This document shows, piece after piece, positions 1 to 9,382 of a stretch of DNA of 59,553 nt (positions within the stretch are counted from its first letter, which is position 1; every line of letters begins with the position of its first letter). The translations under genes and the position numbers were made by a program. Below the pieces are notes generated by a model that saw nothing but the letters and a program-made list of their open reading frames with translations, was not told where the DNA came from and ran no database searches. The stretch is from Bacillus sp. EB600 (lineage in GTDB: Bacteria; Bacillota; Bacilli; Bacillales; Cytobacillaceae): positions 1-59,553 of the forward strand of contig NZ_JAEVLT010000028.1 of NCBI RefSeq assembly GCF_024494385.1, written 5' to 3'.

Positions 1-150
1 TTCCCTTCTACTCGACTAGTGAAGAAGGAAAGCAGGAAAATAAGTGCATTAAAATGAATTTCAATATATAGCGTTCAAGTAGGAAGTTCTATGATGTTAA
101 ATATTTTAACTCAGATTGTTAGTTGCTTTACTTAATAAGGGGGAATATAA

Positions 151-933
151 ATGAACGTTGTATCTGTTAGAATAAAGTATTCATTTTGGGATTTTAATAC
201 TGAGATATCTCGAGTAGGTGAAAAGCTTGTGTATGAAGGAGTATTTAGAATAGATATTGATATATCTGAACTTGAAGAGAAACTATGTAAACTTATTATG
301 AATGATAAACATGATGGAATGACTATTGAAGTTAATTCCTTTAATGATCTTCATTTTATGGAAATTGATCTCTTTTTAGGGGAGCCAGGAGATACCTATG
401 ATATTAATTATATTATTAAATTCTTAAGTCAATTTAAGAAGCTGGATAAATTACCATCTACGAATGATTTATCAAATTATCAAGGATTTATTTATTTAAA
501 GTATTCAGATGAAGTTGAAGAAGCATTAAATATAATTAGAAGTTGTGGTTTAAATGCTGAGAAGATAGGTATGACAACTTTTAAATATGAAAGAGGGGCA
601 AGTGACCTTTGGGAATCCTTTATTCTAGGAATTGCTAGTTCTGTTGCCTGGGATTCAATAAAATTTGTAAAAGCCAAATTACAAGAAAAATTTAATAATC
701 ATTATAGGGATTTACAGTTTGGTACATTTAATGCTCAAAGACTAAAAGAGAATGTTGCACATCTATTAGGTGAGGCTCCACAAAATCTGGAGATGGTTTC
801 TTTTGAGTGTATTGAAGGGGATAGATTTTTGGTTACATTTAATAGTAGGTATCAAAAGGTTTTTGTAGAATCAACGGATTCAGGAACAATCATTAAAATG
901 AATACAGAGAAGGAAACTCAAACCAGAATTTAA
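151..933 (+). CDS. Hypothetical protein, 260 aa
   Basis: I do not recognise a family. The ATG follows a GGGGGA ribosome site about 7 bases upstream, and the reading frame is open to a TAA just before a clear terminator, so this looks like a real single-gene unit. The protein is acidic and rich in short beta/alpha stretches. One moderately hydrophobic stretch near residues 158-172 (LWESFILGIASSVAW) could be a buried helix or a weak membrane-contacting segment. No signal peptide is visible. It precedes the catabolic region but has no evident link to it. Confidence 0.6.
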   Translation: MNVVSVRIKYSFWDFNTEISRVGEKLVYEGVFRIDIDISELEEKLCKLIMNDKHDGMTIEVNSFNDLHFMEIDLFLGEPGDTYDINYIIKFLSQFKKLDKLPSTNDLSNYQGFIYLKYSDEVEEALNIIRSCGLNAEKIGMTTFKYERGASDLWESFILGIASSVAWDSIKFVKAKLQEKFNNHYRDLQFGTFNAQRLKENVAHLLGEAPQNLEMVSFECIEGDRFLVTFNSRYQKVFVESTDSGTIIKMNTEKETQTRI

Positions 934-987
934 TTATTACAACAAAAATTGACTATCTAACTTCAAAATTTATCTTTCACTATCGGG

Positions 988-1022
988 GGCATTACTTCTA
1001 CAACGAGGTAATGCCATTTTTA
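988..1022 (+). terminator. Rho-independent terminator
   Basis: Stem GGCATTAC...GTAATGCC (988-1015) with a 6-base loop, followed by a run of T. It ends the 260-aa hypothetical gene. Confidence 0.85.
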
Positions 1023-1116
1023 TATTCAAGTAACTGGCAGTTTTGTTGAAGAGGAAATGATATTATTTAGTACATAGACAGACAAAAATGAGGCTTAATT
1101 GGAGGTGTAATTACAC

Positions 1117-1278
1117 TTGGATAAATCTCAGGTAAAAGTTTATTTCCGCTTATATGGAGATGTTTTTCCAATAGATAAAGTAACCGAAAAGTTATATGTA
1201 CACTCTACTTAATCTTATAAAAAAGGCGATTTAATTCCAAACCGTTCAACTAATGAAGTAAAAATTAAAAATATTCTT
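1117..1278 (+). pseudogene. DUF4279-type protein remnant with in-frame stop
   Basis: A TTG start at 1117 with GGAGGTG nine bases upstream opens a frame reading KVYFRLYGDVFPIDKVTEKL, then TAA at 1210-1212. The same frame continues as YKKGDLIPNR. This order (YFRLYGD...FPID..TE.L....KKGD.IPNR) resembles the N-terminal half of the DUF4279 family as I remember it. Homology fades before the promoter at 1301, so the gene is both nonsense-mutated and truncated. The family function is unknown. Confidence 0.55.
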
Positions 1279-1300
1279 AATTTATTGAATTATCAATATA

Positions 1301-1328
1301 TTGACGTGGTAGTCATATGTGATACAAT
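1301..1328 (+). promoter_or_regulatory. SigA-type promoter with TGAC-N6-GTCA operator (site A)
   Basis: -35 TTGACG (1301-1306), 16-bp spacer, -10 TACAAT (1323-1328). The palindrome TGACGTGGTAGTCA at 1302-1315 overlaps the -35. The same palindrome sits in the same position at six other promoters in this window. It drives the phosphotransferase gene at 1534 through a leader of about 200 bases. That leader is also partly conserved in the decayed duplicate at 12086-12287. Confidence 0.75.
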
Positions 1329-1533
1329 ATTCATAATTGAATATTAATATTATTCATAATACTTGATGATAAGGGGTGTGATGGGATGCAATTATTGAAA
1401 AGAACGGACCGGTTTATATTTTGAGCATATCAAAAACGGTATTGTTGTTACATTTTACGAAACCGTTTACATTTAAGGAGTTAAAAGTGGTAGGTACCTA
1501 ACTGAAAACAGAAAAATATGGGGAGGTTCATTA

Positions 1534-2727
1534 ATGACCAATATAAGCAGTTTGGATAGTGTGATAGAGGCAAGAATTAAGGAACTTAGCAACAGGTATC
1601 GATGCGAAAGCTATCTAGATGAGTTGCTTTCTGACAAGTTACGCAAACGTGTGACATTTAAAGATAAAAGACCTTCGGTTAGTATAGATGATCCAGAAGG
1701 ACGTCTAAAAGAATTCTTTAGTGACCATATTGAAGAGTCATTTACAATAAGCGATGTCCAGCGTTTGAAGGGTGGCGGAGCCAATGAGGGGTACAGGTTT
1801 ATCCTAACTCGAGGATCCAAAATTGAGAAATTGGTCCTTCGGTTGAAAACTCTTGGTGCCATTTGTGCAACCGCTGCTCCACGTGAGTTTCAAATGTTAA
1901 ATGTGGTGAAGGAGATAATGCCGACACCTCAACCACGTTGGCTTGTCACCGACCCCAAATATTTTGGTGAGATGGCCTGTATTACTAGCTTTGTCCCAGG
2001 AGTTGCGTCACCGTCACGTAATGTCCCCAAGGCAACAGGATTGGGAGTGGCCTATGGTGAGGAATTACGCCAGAAACTTGCACCACAATTTATCGAGTAT
2101 TATGCAAAACTACACTCGTACAACTGGAGCGGGCAAAACCTCAGTTATTTTGATATCCCTCAACCAAATACAACCGATGCTATTGATTGGCGTTTAGCCT
2201 TTTGGGAAAGGTCATGGGAACAGGATAAAATTGAATCACACCCCACGATGATACTCATGAAACAATGGCTATGGGAAAACCGTCCAGTGGTAGATCATGT
2301 ATCTTTGCTCCACGGAGATTTTCGTAATGGCAATTTCCTTTTTGACGAGGAGAGCGGCAAGATTAACGGAATAATAGATTGGGAATTATCGTACCTAGGT
2401 GACCGTCACTCTGACTTAGCTTATACCATGCTCCCAGGTTGGGGATCTTTCGACGAAAAAGGCAATTTTCTTGTTGCTGGACTCGTTGATACGGAGACGT
2501 TCATCGCTGAATACGAGAGAATCTCAGGTTTAAAGATTGATCACAGTCGTCTTCATTACTATTTTGTCTACAATTATTATTGGTCAATTGTATCTTTGAT
2601 TGGTACCGGTATCAAGAATGCTGACTTGAAAATAACACAACTTGACGTAATGTACAATTTCATTGCCGGTTTAGGCGGCCGTTTCATTGATGACGTTAAT
2701 AAATTAATATTGGAGGACATACTATGA
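1534..2727 (+). CDS. Phosphotransferase (APH / ACAD10-kinase-like), 397 aa
   Basis: Member of the aminoglycoside-phosphotransferase fold, closest in style to the kinase-like proteins found with acyl-CoA dehydrogenases and to the kinase domain of ACAD10/11. The Brenner-type catalytic loop LLHGDFRNGNFLF (Asp and Asn of HGDxxxGN) and the metal-binding IIDWELSYLGD segment are both visible near residues 257-292. An N-terminal nucleotide-binding lobe includes GGGANEGYRF near residue 88. The ATG follows GGGAGG. The last codons overlap the next gene by ATGA, so the two are translationally coupled. ACAD10/11 kinases phosphorylate 4-hydroxyacyl-CoA; a similar role here fits the acyl-CoA setting but is inference. 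A frameshifted, truncated copy lies at 12288. Confidence 0.8.
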   Translation: MTNISSLDSVIEARIKELSNRYRCESYLDELLSDKLRKRVTFKDKRPSVSIDDPEGRLKEFFSDHIEESFTISDVQRLKGGGANEGYRFILTRGSKIEKLVLRLKTLGAICATAAPREFQMLNVVKEIMPTPQPRWLVTDPKYFGEMACITSFVPGVASPSRNVPKATGLGVAYGEELRQKLAPQFIEYYAKLHSYNWSGQNLSYFDIPQPNTTDAIDWRLAFWERSWEQDKIESHPTMILMKQWLWENRPVVDHVSLLHGDFRNGNFLFDEESGKINGIIDWELSYLGDRHSDLAYTMLPGWGSFDEKGNFLVAGLVDTETFIAEYERISGLKIDHSRLHYYFVYNYYWSIVSLIGTGIKNADLKITQLDVMYNFIAGLGGRFIDDVNKLILEDIL

Positions 2728-3278
2728 TTCCTACTATGGCACTGCAATTACAAGCTCTTAAGCTTAGGATGGAAGAGACTATCATACCTGCTTTACCTTC
2801 TGACGCAGCATTTGCACATGAACAAGCGAATCTCATGTTGGCTACACTTGATTGGATGTTGGATACGCACGAGCATCAATACCGTTATGAGGTTGTCGAA
2901 AATGCTGAGTACAGAGAATTGCTAACCAAGTTGGTAAGTAATGTAAAGTTGATACACACAGATGTGGAAGTAATTACCTCAGTTTATGAGGTTCTCTCCG
3001 AAGTTGGACCGGAGCCAACTGAAGCAATCATACCGTTGAATAAAATTATTGACCAAAATAGGAAGATGAAGGGGCTTACAGAACGGCTTTACGATGTCAT
3101 GCGCGTACTTCCGAACAAAGAGGTAGCGAGGCAAGCTCGAACTCAGCTTGCAAAAGTAGCTGAGCGTCAAGCTAAGCTTGAGTTTGCATTCTTCCGTATG
3201 ACGGGATTTTCGAAAGATGCCCCTGAACTAGGAACAGTACTTGCTGAATATGCAAATAGTTACCAATCGGCCAAGTGA
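2724..3278 (+). CDS. Helical partner protein of the phosphotransferase, 184 aa
   Basis: The start ATG overlaps the stop of the phosphotransferase (ATGA), typical of subunits or partners made in fixed ratio. The sequence is almost entirely predicted helix, with no Cys-rich or membrane segments. Small helical proteins, including DUF6285 members, commonly follow APH-type kinases in acyl-CoA operons, and this may be a distant relative. I cannot assign a biochemical role. The decayed duplicate at 12288 has no counterpart of this gene, because a thiolase fragment replaces it. Confidence 0.7.
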   Translation: MIPTMALQLQALKLRMEETIIPALPSDAAFAHEQANLMLATLDWMLDTHEHQYRYEVVENAEYRELLTKLVSNVKLIHTDVEVITSVYEVLSEVGPEPTEAIIPLNKIIDQNRKMKGLTERLYDVMRVLPNKEVARQARTQLAKVAERQAKLEFAFFRMTGFSKDAPELGTVLAEYANSYQSAK

Positions 3279-3477
3279 GAAGGTTATTCCAAGGTACTAA
3301 TGAAACTAAGATGAATAAGATCAGCCAAAGTGATAAACGACTTTCCCACGGTGCTCCATCATAAAAATAAGGGAATGAAACTAAAAATCTACACTTCGCA
3401 AGTGTATGGGATGATTTTTATATTAAACTTGTGGACAACTACTCTGAAAACCAAAAAATAAAAGGGGGGTTTGAAAT

Positions 3478-4977
3478 ATGCAACGTTATGAAGATCTAAG
3501 TAAAAGTATTACTATTGGTAAATGGATTAAAGAATTAAGTAAAAGTTTTATTAATGGTAAATGGATTGAAGGGAAAAGTGGGAGATATTACGATATTAAA
3601 GATCCATATGACAATTCTGTTGTCGCGACCATTGGTTTGGCTAATTTGCAACAAATAAAAGAAGCTTACGAAATCGCTAAAAATTCACAAAAAGAATGGT
3701 CGAAGTCGACTCCAGAACAAAGAACGGTAGTTTTAACAAAGGCATTAAATTATATTAAGGAAAATAAAGAAAATATCATACAATTGATCATTCGTGAAAC
3801 TGGAGGAACAGTACTTAAAGCTGAATTTGAATATGAAATGGCAATAGGGGATATAACTGATGCAATTAAAATGGTGGATGAAATTTATGTCCCTAAAGAT
3901 TATCCATCTCAAAATCCAAATAAAGTAAGTCGTGTGTATAAGTTACCGCTTGGTGTTATTACATCGATTACACCATTTAACTTTCCATTCAATCTAGGAA
4001 CAAGAACGGTTTTCCCTGCGATTGCTTTAGGAAACAGCGTTGTGCATAAGCCAGATATTCAAGTTGGTTTGATTGGTGGACAAGTTTTTGCAAAAGCGTT
4101 TGAAGAAGCTGGGCTACCAGCAGGAGTGTATAATTCTATTCTTACTGATTTACAAGAATCCGGTGATGAATTTCTAACAAACCCCCATTCTGCTTTTATT
4201 AGTTTTACTGGGTCTACTCCTGTCGGGAAACATATTGGGAAAATTGCAGGAGAAAACTTAAAACAAGTAGCCTTAGAACTCGGTGGAAATAATCCATTAA
4301 TTGTTCTTGGTGATGCAGACGTGGAGCAGGCAGTAAAAATTGCAACCTTCAGTAAATTTTTACACAGTGGTCAAATTTGTGCCATTACAAACCGTATCAT
4401 CGTTCATAATGATATTTATGATGAATTTGTTTCGAAATTCGTAGAAAGAGTAAAAACATTAAAAGTCGGTGATCCTAAAGACCCTAACACGAATATTGGA
4501 CCAATTATTAATGAACATCAAACAGATAAAATTATGAATTTTGTTGCGAAAGCTAAGGAGGAAGGGGTGAAATTAGTACTCCATGGTCAACGAAATGGTA
4601 ATTTAATTACCCCATTTGTTTTTATAGATGTTCCAAACGATTCAACTCTAGCTTCTTGTGAACTTTTCGGACCAATAGCACAAATTATTCCTGCTAAATC
4701 GGACGAAGAAGCAATTTCCATTGCAAATAATACGGAATTCGGACTTTCTGCTTCGATTATTACATCTAATTTAGAAAGTGGAGAAAGACTTGCACTTGAA
4801 ATTGAATCTGGAATGACACATGTAAACGACATGTCAGCACTTGCTGATGGGAATGTTCCTTTTGGTGGAGTAAAACAAAGTGGGATTGGTCGCTTCGGGT
4901 ATGAGTGGATTGTTGAAGAGTTCACTGCTACTAAATGGGTTACAGTACAAAAAGAACCGATAGATTATCCATTCTAA
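3478..4977 (+). CDS. Aldehyde dehydrogenase, benzaldehyde/vanillin type, 499 aa
   Basis: NAD(P)-dependent oxidation of an aldehyde to its acid. The general-base Glu267 in LELGGNNP and catalytic Cys301 in SGQICAITNR are both present, as are TPFNFPFNLG and the cofactor segment SFTGSTPVGKHIGK. The overall pattern resembles XylC/vanillin-type aryl-aldehyde dehydrogenases. Length is about 13 residues above usual because the N terminus contains a tandem duplication (LSKSITIGKWIKE then LSKSFINGKWIEG). The ATG follows AGGGGGG. The next gene, an aryl-alcohol type dehydrogenase, starts 41 bases downstream, so the pair would convert an alcohol to an acid via the aldehyde. The acid could then feed the nearby CoA ligases. 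Exact substrate is inferred. Confidence 0.88.
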   Translation: MQRYEDLSKSITIGKWIKELSKSFINGKWIEGKSGRYYDIKDPYDNSVVATIGLANLQQIKEAYEIAKNSQKEWSKSTPEQRTVVLTKALNYIKENKENIIQLIIRETGGTVLKAEFEYEMAIGDITDAIKMVDEIYVPKDYPSQNPNKVSRVYKLPLGVITSITPFNFPFNLGTRTVFPAIALGNSVVHKPDIQVGLIGGQVFAKAFEEAGLPAGVYNSILTDLQESGDEFLTNPHSAFISFTGSTPVGKHIGKIAGENLKQVALELGGNNPLIVLGDADVEQAVKIATFSKFLHSGQICAITNRIIVHNDIYDEFVSKFVERVKTLKVGDPKDPNTNIGPIINEHQTDKIMNFVAKAKEEGVKLVLHGQRNGNLITPFVFIDVPNDSTLASCELFGPIAQIIPAKSDEEAISIANNTEFGLSASIITSNLESGERLALEIESGMTHVNDMSALADGNVPFGGVKQSGIGRFGYEWIVEEFTATKWVTVQKEPIDYPF

Positions 4978-5018
4978 AGGCACCATAAATTTATGATTCT
5001 TATAGAGGAGGTATTAAT

Positions 5019-6116
5019 ATGAAAATTAAAGCAGCGGTAACAGAAGGTAAAGGTGAAAATTTTGCAATTAAGGATATTATTTTAGAAAAACCAAAAGCAG
5101 GGGAAGTATTAATAAAAATTGTCGCTTCTGGCATATGTCATTCTGATATGATTGCACGAGACCAGTACTACCCAGTTCCTCTTCCGGCAGTATTAGGACA
5201 TGAAGGATCTGGGATAGTTGAAAAGGTTGGGGCGGGAGTAACAAATGTTGAACCTGGAGACCATGTTGTTATTTCCTTTAGCTATTGTGGACATTGTAAA
5301 AATTGTTTAAATGGACGCCCTTTTGTTTGTGAAAAATTTTTTGATTTAAATATTGGTGGGGCAATGGGAGATAAGACTCATCGAATGCATCACAATGATC
5401 GTCCTATTTCACACTTTTTTGGTCAATCTTCATTTGCTCAATACTCAATCGTTGCTGAAAATAACCTTGTTAGGGTAGAAAAGGATATAGATATTAGTCT
5501 TCTTGGACCACTTGGTTGTGGTATTCAGACAGGTGCGGGAGCAGTATTAAACAAGTTAAAGCCTTTTGCGGGTTCTAGTTTTGCAGTATTTGGTTGTGGT
5601 ACAGTAGGTTTGAGTGCTTTAATGGCTGCAAAAGCAATAGGATCAACGAAAATTATTGCAGTAGATGTTCATGAAAATCGACTTGAAATGGCCCGCGAGT
5701 TAGGTGCTACTCATACTATCAATTCAAAACATGAAAATCCAGTTGAAAGAATACTAGAAATTACTGGCGAGGGCGTTAATTATGCTGTCGAAACATCGGG
5801 CCGTGTCGAGGTTCTTCGACAGACGATTGATTCTTTAACATTTCAAGGAGCAACAGCTGTAATTGGGGCACCACCAATGGGAACTGAAGCTAATATTGAT
5901 GTTAATGATATTTTGCTTAAAGAAAAAACAATTGTTGGTGTAGTAGAAGGGGATAGTATTCCTCAAATTTTTATTCCACAATTACTTGAATTATATAAGC
6001 AAGGAAAGTTCCCATTTGATAAATTAGTTAAATACTATGATTTTGAAAATATTAATCAAGCAATTCATGATTCAGAAAGTGGTTTAATCATTAAACCTAT
6101 TTTAAAAATGAATTAA
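5019..6116 (+). CDS. Zinc-dependent alcohol dehydrogenase, aryl-alcohol type, 365 aa
   Basis: Medium-chain dehydrogenase. Catalytic zinc ligands sit in SGICHSD (Cys near 39) and GHEGSG. The structural zinc lobe CGHCKNC...FVC lies near residues 91-108. The Rossmann fold GCGTVGLSAL is near 190, followed by an NAD-type acidic residue in AVDVHENR. Length and layout match benzyl-alcohol dehydrogenases such as XylB. It follows the aldehyde dehydrogenase with GAGGAGG-like ribosome binding and the two probably form one operon. The substrate is likely an aromatic or allylic primary alcohol; that is inference from similarity and pairing. Confidence 0.87.
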   Translation: MKIKAAVTEGKGENFAIKDIILEKPKAGEVLIKIVASGICHSDMIARDQYYPVPLPAVLGHEGSGIVEKVGAGVTNVEPGDHVVISFSYCGHCKNCLNGRPFVCEKFFDLNIGGAMGDKTHRMHHNDRPISHFFGQSSFAQYSIVAENNLVRVEKDIDISLLGPLGCGIQTGAGAVLNKLKPFAGSSFAVFGCGTVGLSALMAAKAIGSTKIIAVDVHENRLEMARELGATHTINSKHENPVERILEITGEGVNYAVETSGRVEVLRQTIDSLTFQGATAVIGAPPMGTEANIDVNDILLKEKTIVGVVEGDSIPQIFIPQLLELYKQGKFPFDKLVKYYDFENINQAIHDSESGLIIKPILKMN

Positions 6117-6333
6117 TATAGGATTTCATTAACCTTAGGAAACATGTTTGATCATTCTAAATATATTTTTAGACCTTTACACACAATGTCATAATGCAAA
6201 TCATCTTATCAAATAGTCAATAAAAAGAGGATTGTGAGAATATGTAGTTCGGTTGTGGAGTAGAAAAGTTCATTACAGGCTTTATGGTAAACTAATTCAC
6301 ATTTTTTGGACAATAAAATTCAATAAAACATGC

Positions 6334-6361
6334 AGGGGTTTCAAAAAACCCCTTTGTTTTT
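6334..6361 (+). terminator. Rho-independent terminator
   Basis: Stem AGGGGTTT/AAACCCCT with a short loop, then a T-rich tract. It lies after the alcohol dehydrogenase and before the phosphatase. Confidence 0.85.
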
Positions 6362-6424
6362 GGTACGCACTTAAGAATCTATAATGAATTTTGAGAACAA
6401 TTGTTTTAGGAGGACACTAAGCCG

Positions 6425-7168
6425 ATGAAGAATGCAAAGTTAAACTGGGTTCGATTGCCTATAAATAGCCTTGAAAACTGCCGAGAGTTAGGTGGGTACA
6501 GTACTAAATTTGGCCAACAAACGAAGTGGCATTCCTTTATAAGGTCAAGTGATATGAGCAAACTCACTCGAGAGGACATAACCTTTTTAAAAGAATACGG
6601 TGTGAAAACAGTCATTGACCTGAGAGGGGAAGATGAGATACAAACTCATAAAAATCCGCTTGCAGAAGAGGATTTTTGTAATTACCATAACATCCCGTTA
6701 ATTACAAAGAGTGTATCGGATATTACGACTCATACTTTTAAGGATGTCTCTATGGGAGATCTCTATGTAGATTTATTGGAGCAAAGCGGTGCGCTGAAGA
6801 AGATCTTTGCTGTGATTGATCAGGCAGAAGAAGGATGCATTGTCTTTCATTGTCAGGCCGGAAAAGATCGGACAGGGGTTTTAGCTATGCTACTGTTAGG
6901 CATAGCAGGAGTAGAGAAGAAGGACATTGTCTCGAATTATGAAGTGACATTCACAAATTTAGAGTCCATTCAACAAAACGAAAGACAGTATGAAAATATT
7001 CCAAGGGAGTTTTTGTACTCGAATCGGGAATACATTCTAAGAGCGTATGAGTATATTCTTCACACATACCTAAGTGTTGATCGTTGTTTAAGTGCAAAAG
7101 GTGTAGCGAAAGAAGTAATTGATCGTTTAAGAGCTAGAATGATTGAAATGCCAGTTAGCGTGCATTGA
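6425..7168 (+). CDS. Tyrosine-protein phosphatase, Y_phosphatase3-like, 247 aa
   Basis: The signature HCQAGKDRTG (Cys143, Arg149) is the CX5R active loop of the PF13350-type protein tyrosine or dual-specificity phosphatases. The N terminus NCRELGGY and the general-acid loop region IDLRGEDE are also typical, and the length is normal. The ATG at 6425 is preceded by AGGAGG. It is a stand-alone gene between terminator-bounded neighbours. Its physiological target, a phosphoprotein or a small phosphate ester, cannot be deduced. Confidence 0.85.
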   Translation: MKNAKLNWVRLPINSLENCRELGGYSTKFGQQTKWHSFIRSSDMSKLTREDITFLKEYGVKTVIDLRGEDEIQTHKNPLAEEDFCNYHNIPLITKSVSDITTHTFKDVSMGDLYVDLLEQSGALKKIFAVIDQAEEGCIVFHCQAGKDRTGVLAMLLLGIAGVEKKDIVSNYEVTFTNLESIQQNERQYENIPREFLYSNREYILRAYEYILHTYLSVDRCLSAKGVAKEVIDRLRARMIEMPVSVH

Positions 7169-7272
7169 TCCAGTGTCACTCCCAGGAAAATCTATTTTAT
7201 AAACAAAGATTAGGCGCCCTGAATGAAATGTAGGTATCTTCCCATTTTGTTTTTGTATGGGTGAATGAACGT

Positions 7273-7407
7273 CTAAGCCTTCTCCAACGAAAGGCTTTGG
7301 GTGGAATGAACAACATTGTCGAGCTTCGCTTCAAGTCGATGTAGCAAGTACAATGTGACGAAAATCGGAAACCCGCCCTCGCTGATTAATGGAGCGAGAT
7401 CTTGCAT
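7273..7407 (-). CDS. YvrJ-family small protein, 44 aa
   Basis: The minus strand has GGAGG eight bases before ATG at 7407. It encodes a 44-residue peptide with the block GGFPIFVTLYLLHRLEAKLD, which matches the YvrJ family (PF12841): a short hydrophobic segment followed by a charged helix. YvrJ proteins are tiny, probably membrane-associated and of unknown function, found in Bacillus genomes and prophages. It runs opposite to the recombinase remnant and partly faces it. Confidence 0.75.
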   Translation of the reverse strand: MQDLAPLISEGGFPIFVTLYLLHRLEAKLDNVVHSTQSLSLEKA

Positions 7408-7458
7408 GTTCCTTTTCCTCCTTCCTATGGTTTTAATAAAAAGACCGATTCCACGCCA

Positions 7459-7723
7459 CGTCGAGCAAAGTGTTGAAGAGATACCCCATATGTTAAGGCA
7501 TACCAAAGCAATGCATCTGTTAGAATCAGGGGTAAATCTTGTATATATAAGAGATTTGTTGGGGCAACTAAGTGTCACTACCACTGAACACTATGCTAGG
7601 GTAAATTCAGGAAGAAAAAGAAAGGCCTTGGAATCTGCCTATACAGAATTAGTTACCCAGGATATTCCGTATTGGAAAGTAGATACTGATTTATTGAAAT
7701 GGCAAAATGAATTTTGTAGATAA
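7459..7723 (+). pseudogene. Tyrosine recombinase (XerD/phage integrase) C-terminal remnant
   Basis: Only the C-terminal catalytic part is present: HMLRHTKAMHLLESGVNLVY (the box with HxxR) then TTTEHYARV with the nucleophile Tyr. The usual Gly-His of box III reads LLGQLS here, so the conserved His is replaced by Gln. The N-terminal DNA-binding half and the first catalytic Arg are absent; upstream sequence in this frame is unrelated and antisense to yvrJ. It is a scar of an integrative element. Confidence 0.75.
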
Positions 7724-8024
7724 ATATTATGGAAAGATTTTCAGTATGCAGTATAGATATTTCATTGAGCATTTTGCAAAATTAGATTTTTAGCAAAAAG
7801 AGCTATAAAAGAAACCCGAATTGATTCGTATTTTGTGTTTCCTTTGGTTTGAATATTCTGTTTGTTCCGTTTTCAGGCAGATTGCTTCCTTGTTTTCATT
7901 CTTATTTGGAAGTTGTGAATGCACTTGCATTGGCAAAGGAAAATTTGTATAGTCCACTCTCTACACAAAAAGCCCCTCTTGTTTGCATGTTTCAAATAAA
8001 AGATTAGAATTATCTAGAATGATA

Positions 8025-8053
8025 TTGACATTGGTGTCATATTTGACTACAAT
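8025..8053 (+). promoter_or_regulatory. SigA-type promoter with TGAC-N6-GTCA operator (site B)
   Basis: -35 TTGACA (8025-8030), 17-bp spacer, -10 TACAAT (8048-8053). Palindrome TGACATTGGTGTCA at 8026-8039. The tetR gene starts 42 bases downstream, which fits autorepression. Confidence 0.8.
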
Positions 8054-8094
8054 ATTAGAGATGATAAATATATATTTAATGGGAGTAGAATATA

Positions 8095-8718
8095 ATGAGT
8101 TTTGACAATCTCACAAGAACGGAAAAACGGAAGGTTTTGATGAGGAAACAACTCATTAATGCTGCGATGGAGTCATTTTTAGAAATCGGGTACACAAAGA
8201 CAACCGTGAATGATATTACAACGCGGGCAGACGTGGGGCATGGGACATTTTATCAACACTTTAAAAATAAACAAGAGCTATTAGAGATGTTAGTAGATGA
8301 ACTCGCTGAAAAAGTTGATGACTTTGTTCAGCCAAAAGAATTGAAGTTAAACATCTATGAAAGAATGAGGTACGAAGCTAAAAGAATACTAGAATATTAT
8401 GTAAGCAACAGAAGTATTCTTATGGCCTTAAAAGAAGCCATGATGGTAGATAGACAATTTGAGGAAAAGTGGAATAATATTAGTGAAAGTCTATTTAGAA
8501 GAATCGAACGTGATATAAAAGGTTCCGTGAAAAAGGGATATTGTCATGATATGAATGTTGACGTCACGATTCGGGCACTTACATGCACGTTTGAGGGGTA
8601 TGGTCATTATTTAATGATGGATCCGCCTTCTTGTGATAATCTGAATGAGATAGCTGAGTCCATCACTTCATTATGCTATCGTGCTGTTTTTAAGACGGAT
8701 GATAATCAAACGAAATAA
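8095..8718 (+). CDS. TetR-family transcriptional regulator, 207 aa
   Basis: The N-terminal TetR HTH spans about residues 20-65, with the recognition helix in DVGHGTFYQHFKNKQELL. The C-terminal all-helical domain (residues 70-200) would bind the effector. It is closely related to the intact regulator at 19408 and the broken copies at 14984 and 18779; they share blocks such as SLFRRIERDI and FEGYGHYLMM. Members of this group near acyl-CoA ligases usually sense an acyl-CoA and repress the pathway. The shared operator at its own promoter (site B) supports autoregulation. The effector is unknown. Confidence 0.88.
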   Translation: MSFDNLTRTEKRKVLMRKQLINAAMESFLEIGYTKTTVNDITTRADVGHGTFYQHFKNKQELLEMLVDELAEKVDDFVQPKELKLNIYERMRYEAKRILEYYVSNRSILMALKEAMMVDRQFEEKWNNISESLFRRIERDIKGSVKKGYCHDMNVDVTIRALTCTFEGYGHYLMMDPPSCDNLNEIAESITSLCYRAVFKTDDNQTK

Positions 8719-8727
8719 ATAAAAATG

Positions 8728-8752
8728 AAAGGGAAATACCCTTTTATTTTTA
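8728..8752 (+). terminator. Rho-independent terminator
   Basis: AAAGGG/CCCTTT stem followed by TTATTTTTATTTT, immediately after the tetR stop. Confidence 0.75.
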
Positions 8753-9382
8753 TTTTGAAATATCAGAATAATCTAAACATTCTGGTGTTACTGTGGCTCT
8801 TATGAAATTTCCTGAAGTAGCTACTTTACAAGCGAATGTGATTAAATTAAATGAATATCAATGAACGAAAACGGATAGAAAGAATAAGTAACAAGTAGGT
8901 GAGTGGTTGCTAGTTCTTTAGCTATGCTTAATAATAAGGAAATTCTTCAATCTAATCCTCAAGAACTAATGGGCGCATCTTTATTTGTTCAATAAAAAAT
9001 CAACCTCTTAAAATAGCAGTAAATCATATTGTATATAGAATGAAATAAATAATCAGCTATAGAGTAGCAGATTATTTGTAAACGCATACATACCTATAAA
9101 TCAATAGTTATTTTAAATCAAAAAATTACCTTAAAAATTTTTTATCATTCAATTATCTAACGCTACCACTCTTGTTCACAGAAAAATCAGTTTATACAAA
9201 CTTTTATAGGCTTAAACAATGTTTTCAAAGTAAATTGTGAAATCTTTTAAGGCCCCAATATTTTTCTCCTTTCCTATGACAGAAAAACTTAAGGAGGTGG
9301 TTCATGATAGTGGTTTGGAAACACTTTAATATACTTATATTTTAGAAAAGAATAAGTGGTGAATATAAGGAGAGGATTTTAT
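8753..9382. other. Non-coding or degenerate stretch
   Basis: No intact gene is visible. Short frames near 8791-8863 and 8903-8994 (for example NNKEILQSNPQELMGASL) look like protein-coding debris, possibly phage-derived, but are too short to assign. No TGAC-N6-GTCA site is present upstream of the CoA ligase. Confidence 0.5.

Noticed and set aside
1386..1424. Possible 12-codon leader peptide in the phosphotransferase 5' leader
   Set aside because: The duplicated leader at 12143 changes frame and length, so the frame is not conserved.
8791..8994. Possible RecT or phage-like peptide fragments
   Set aside because: Only about 20-30 residues each, similarity weak and from memory; reported only as debris.
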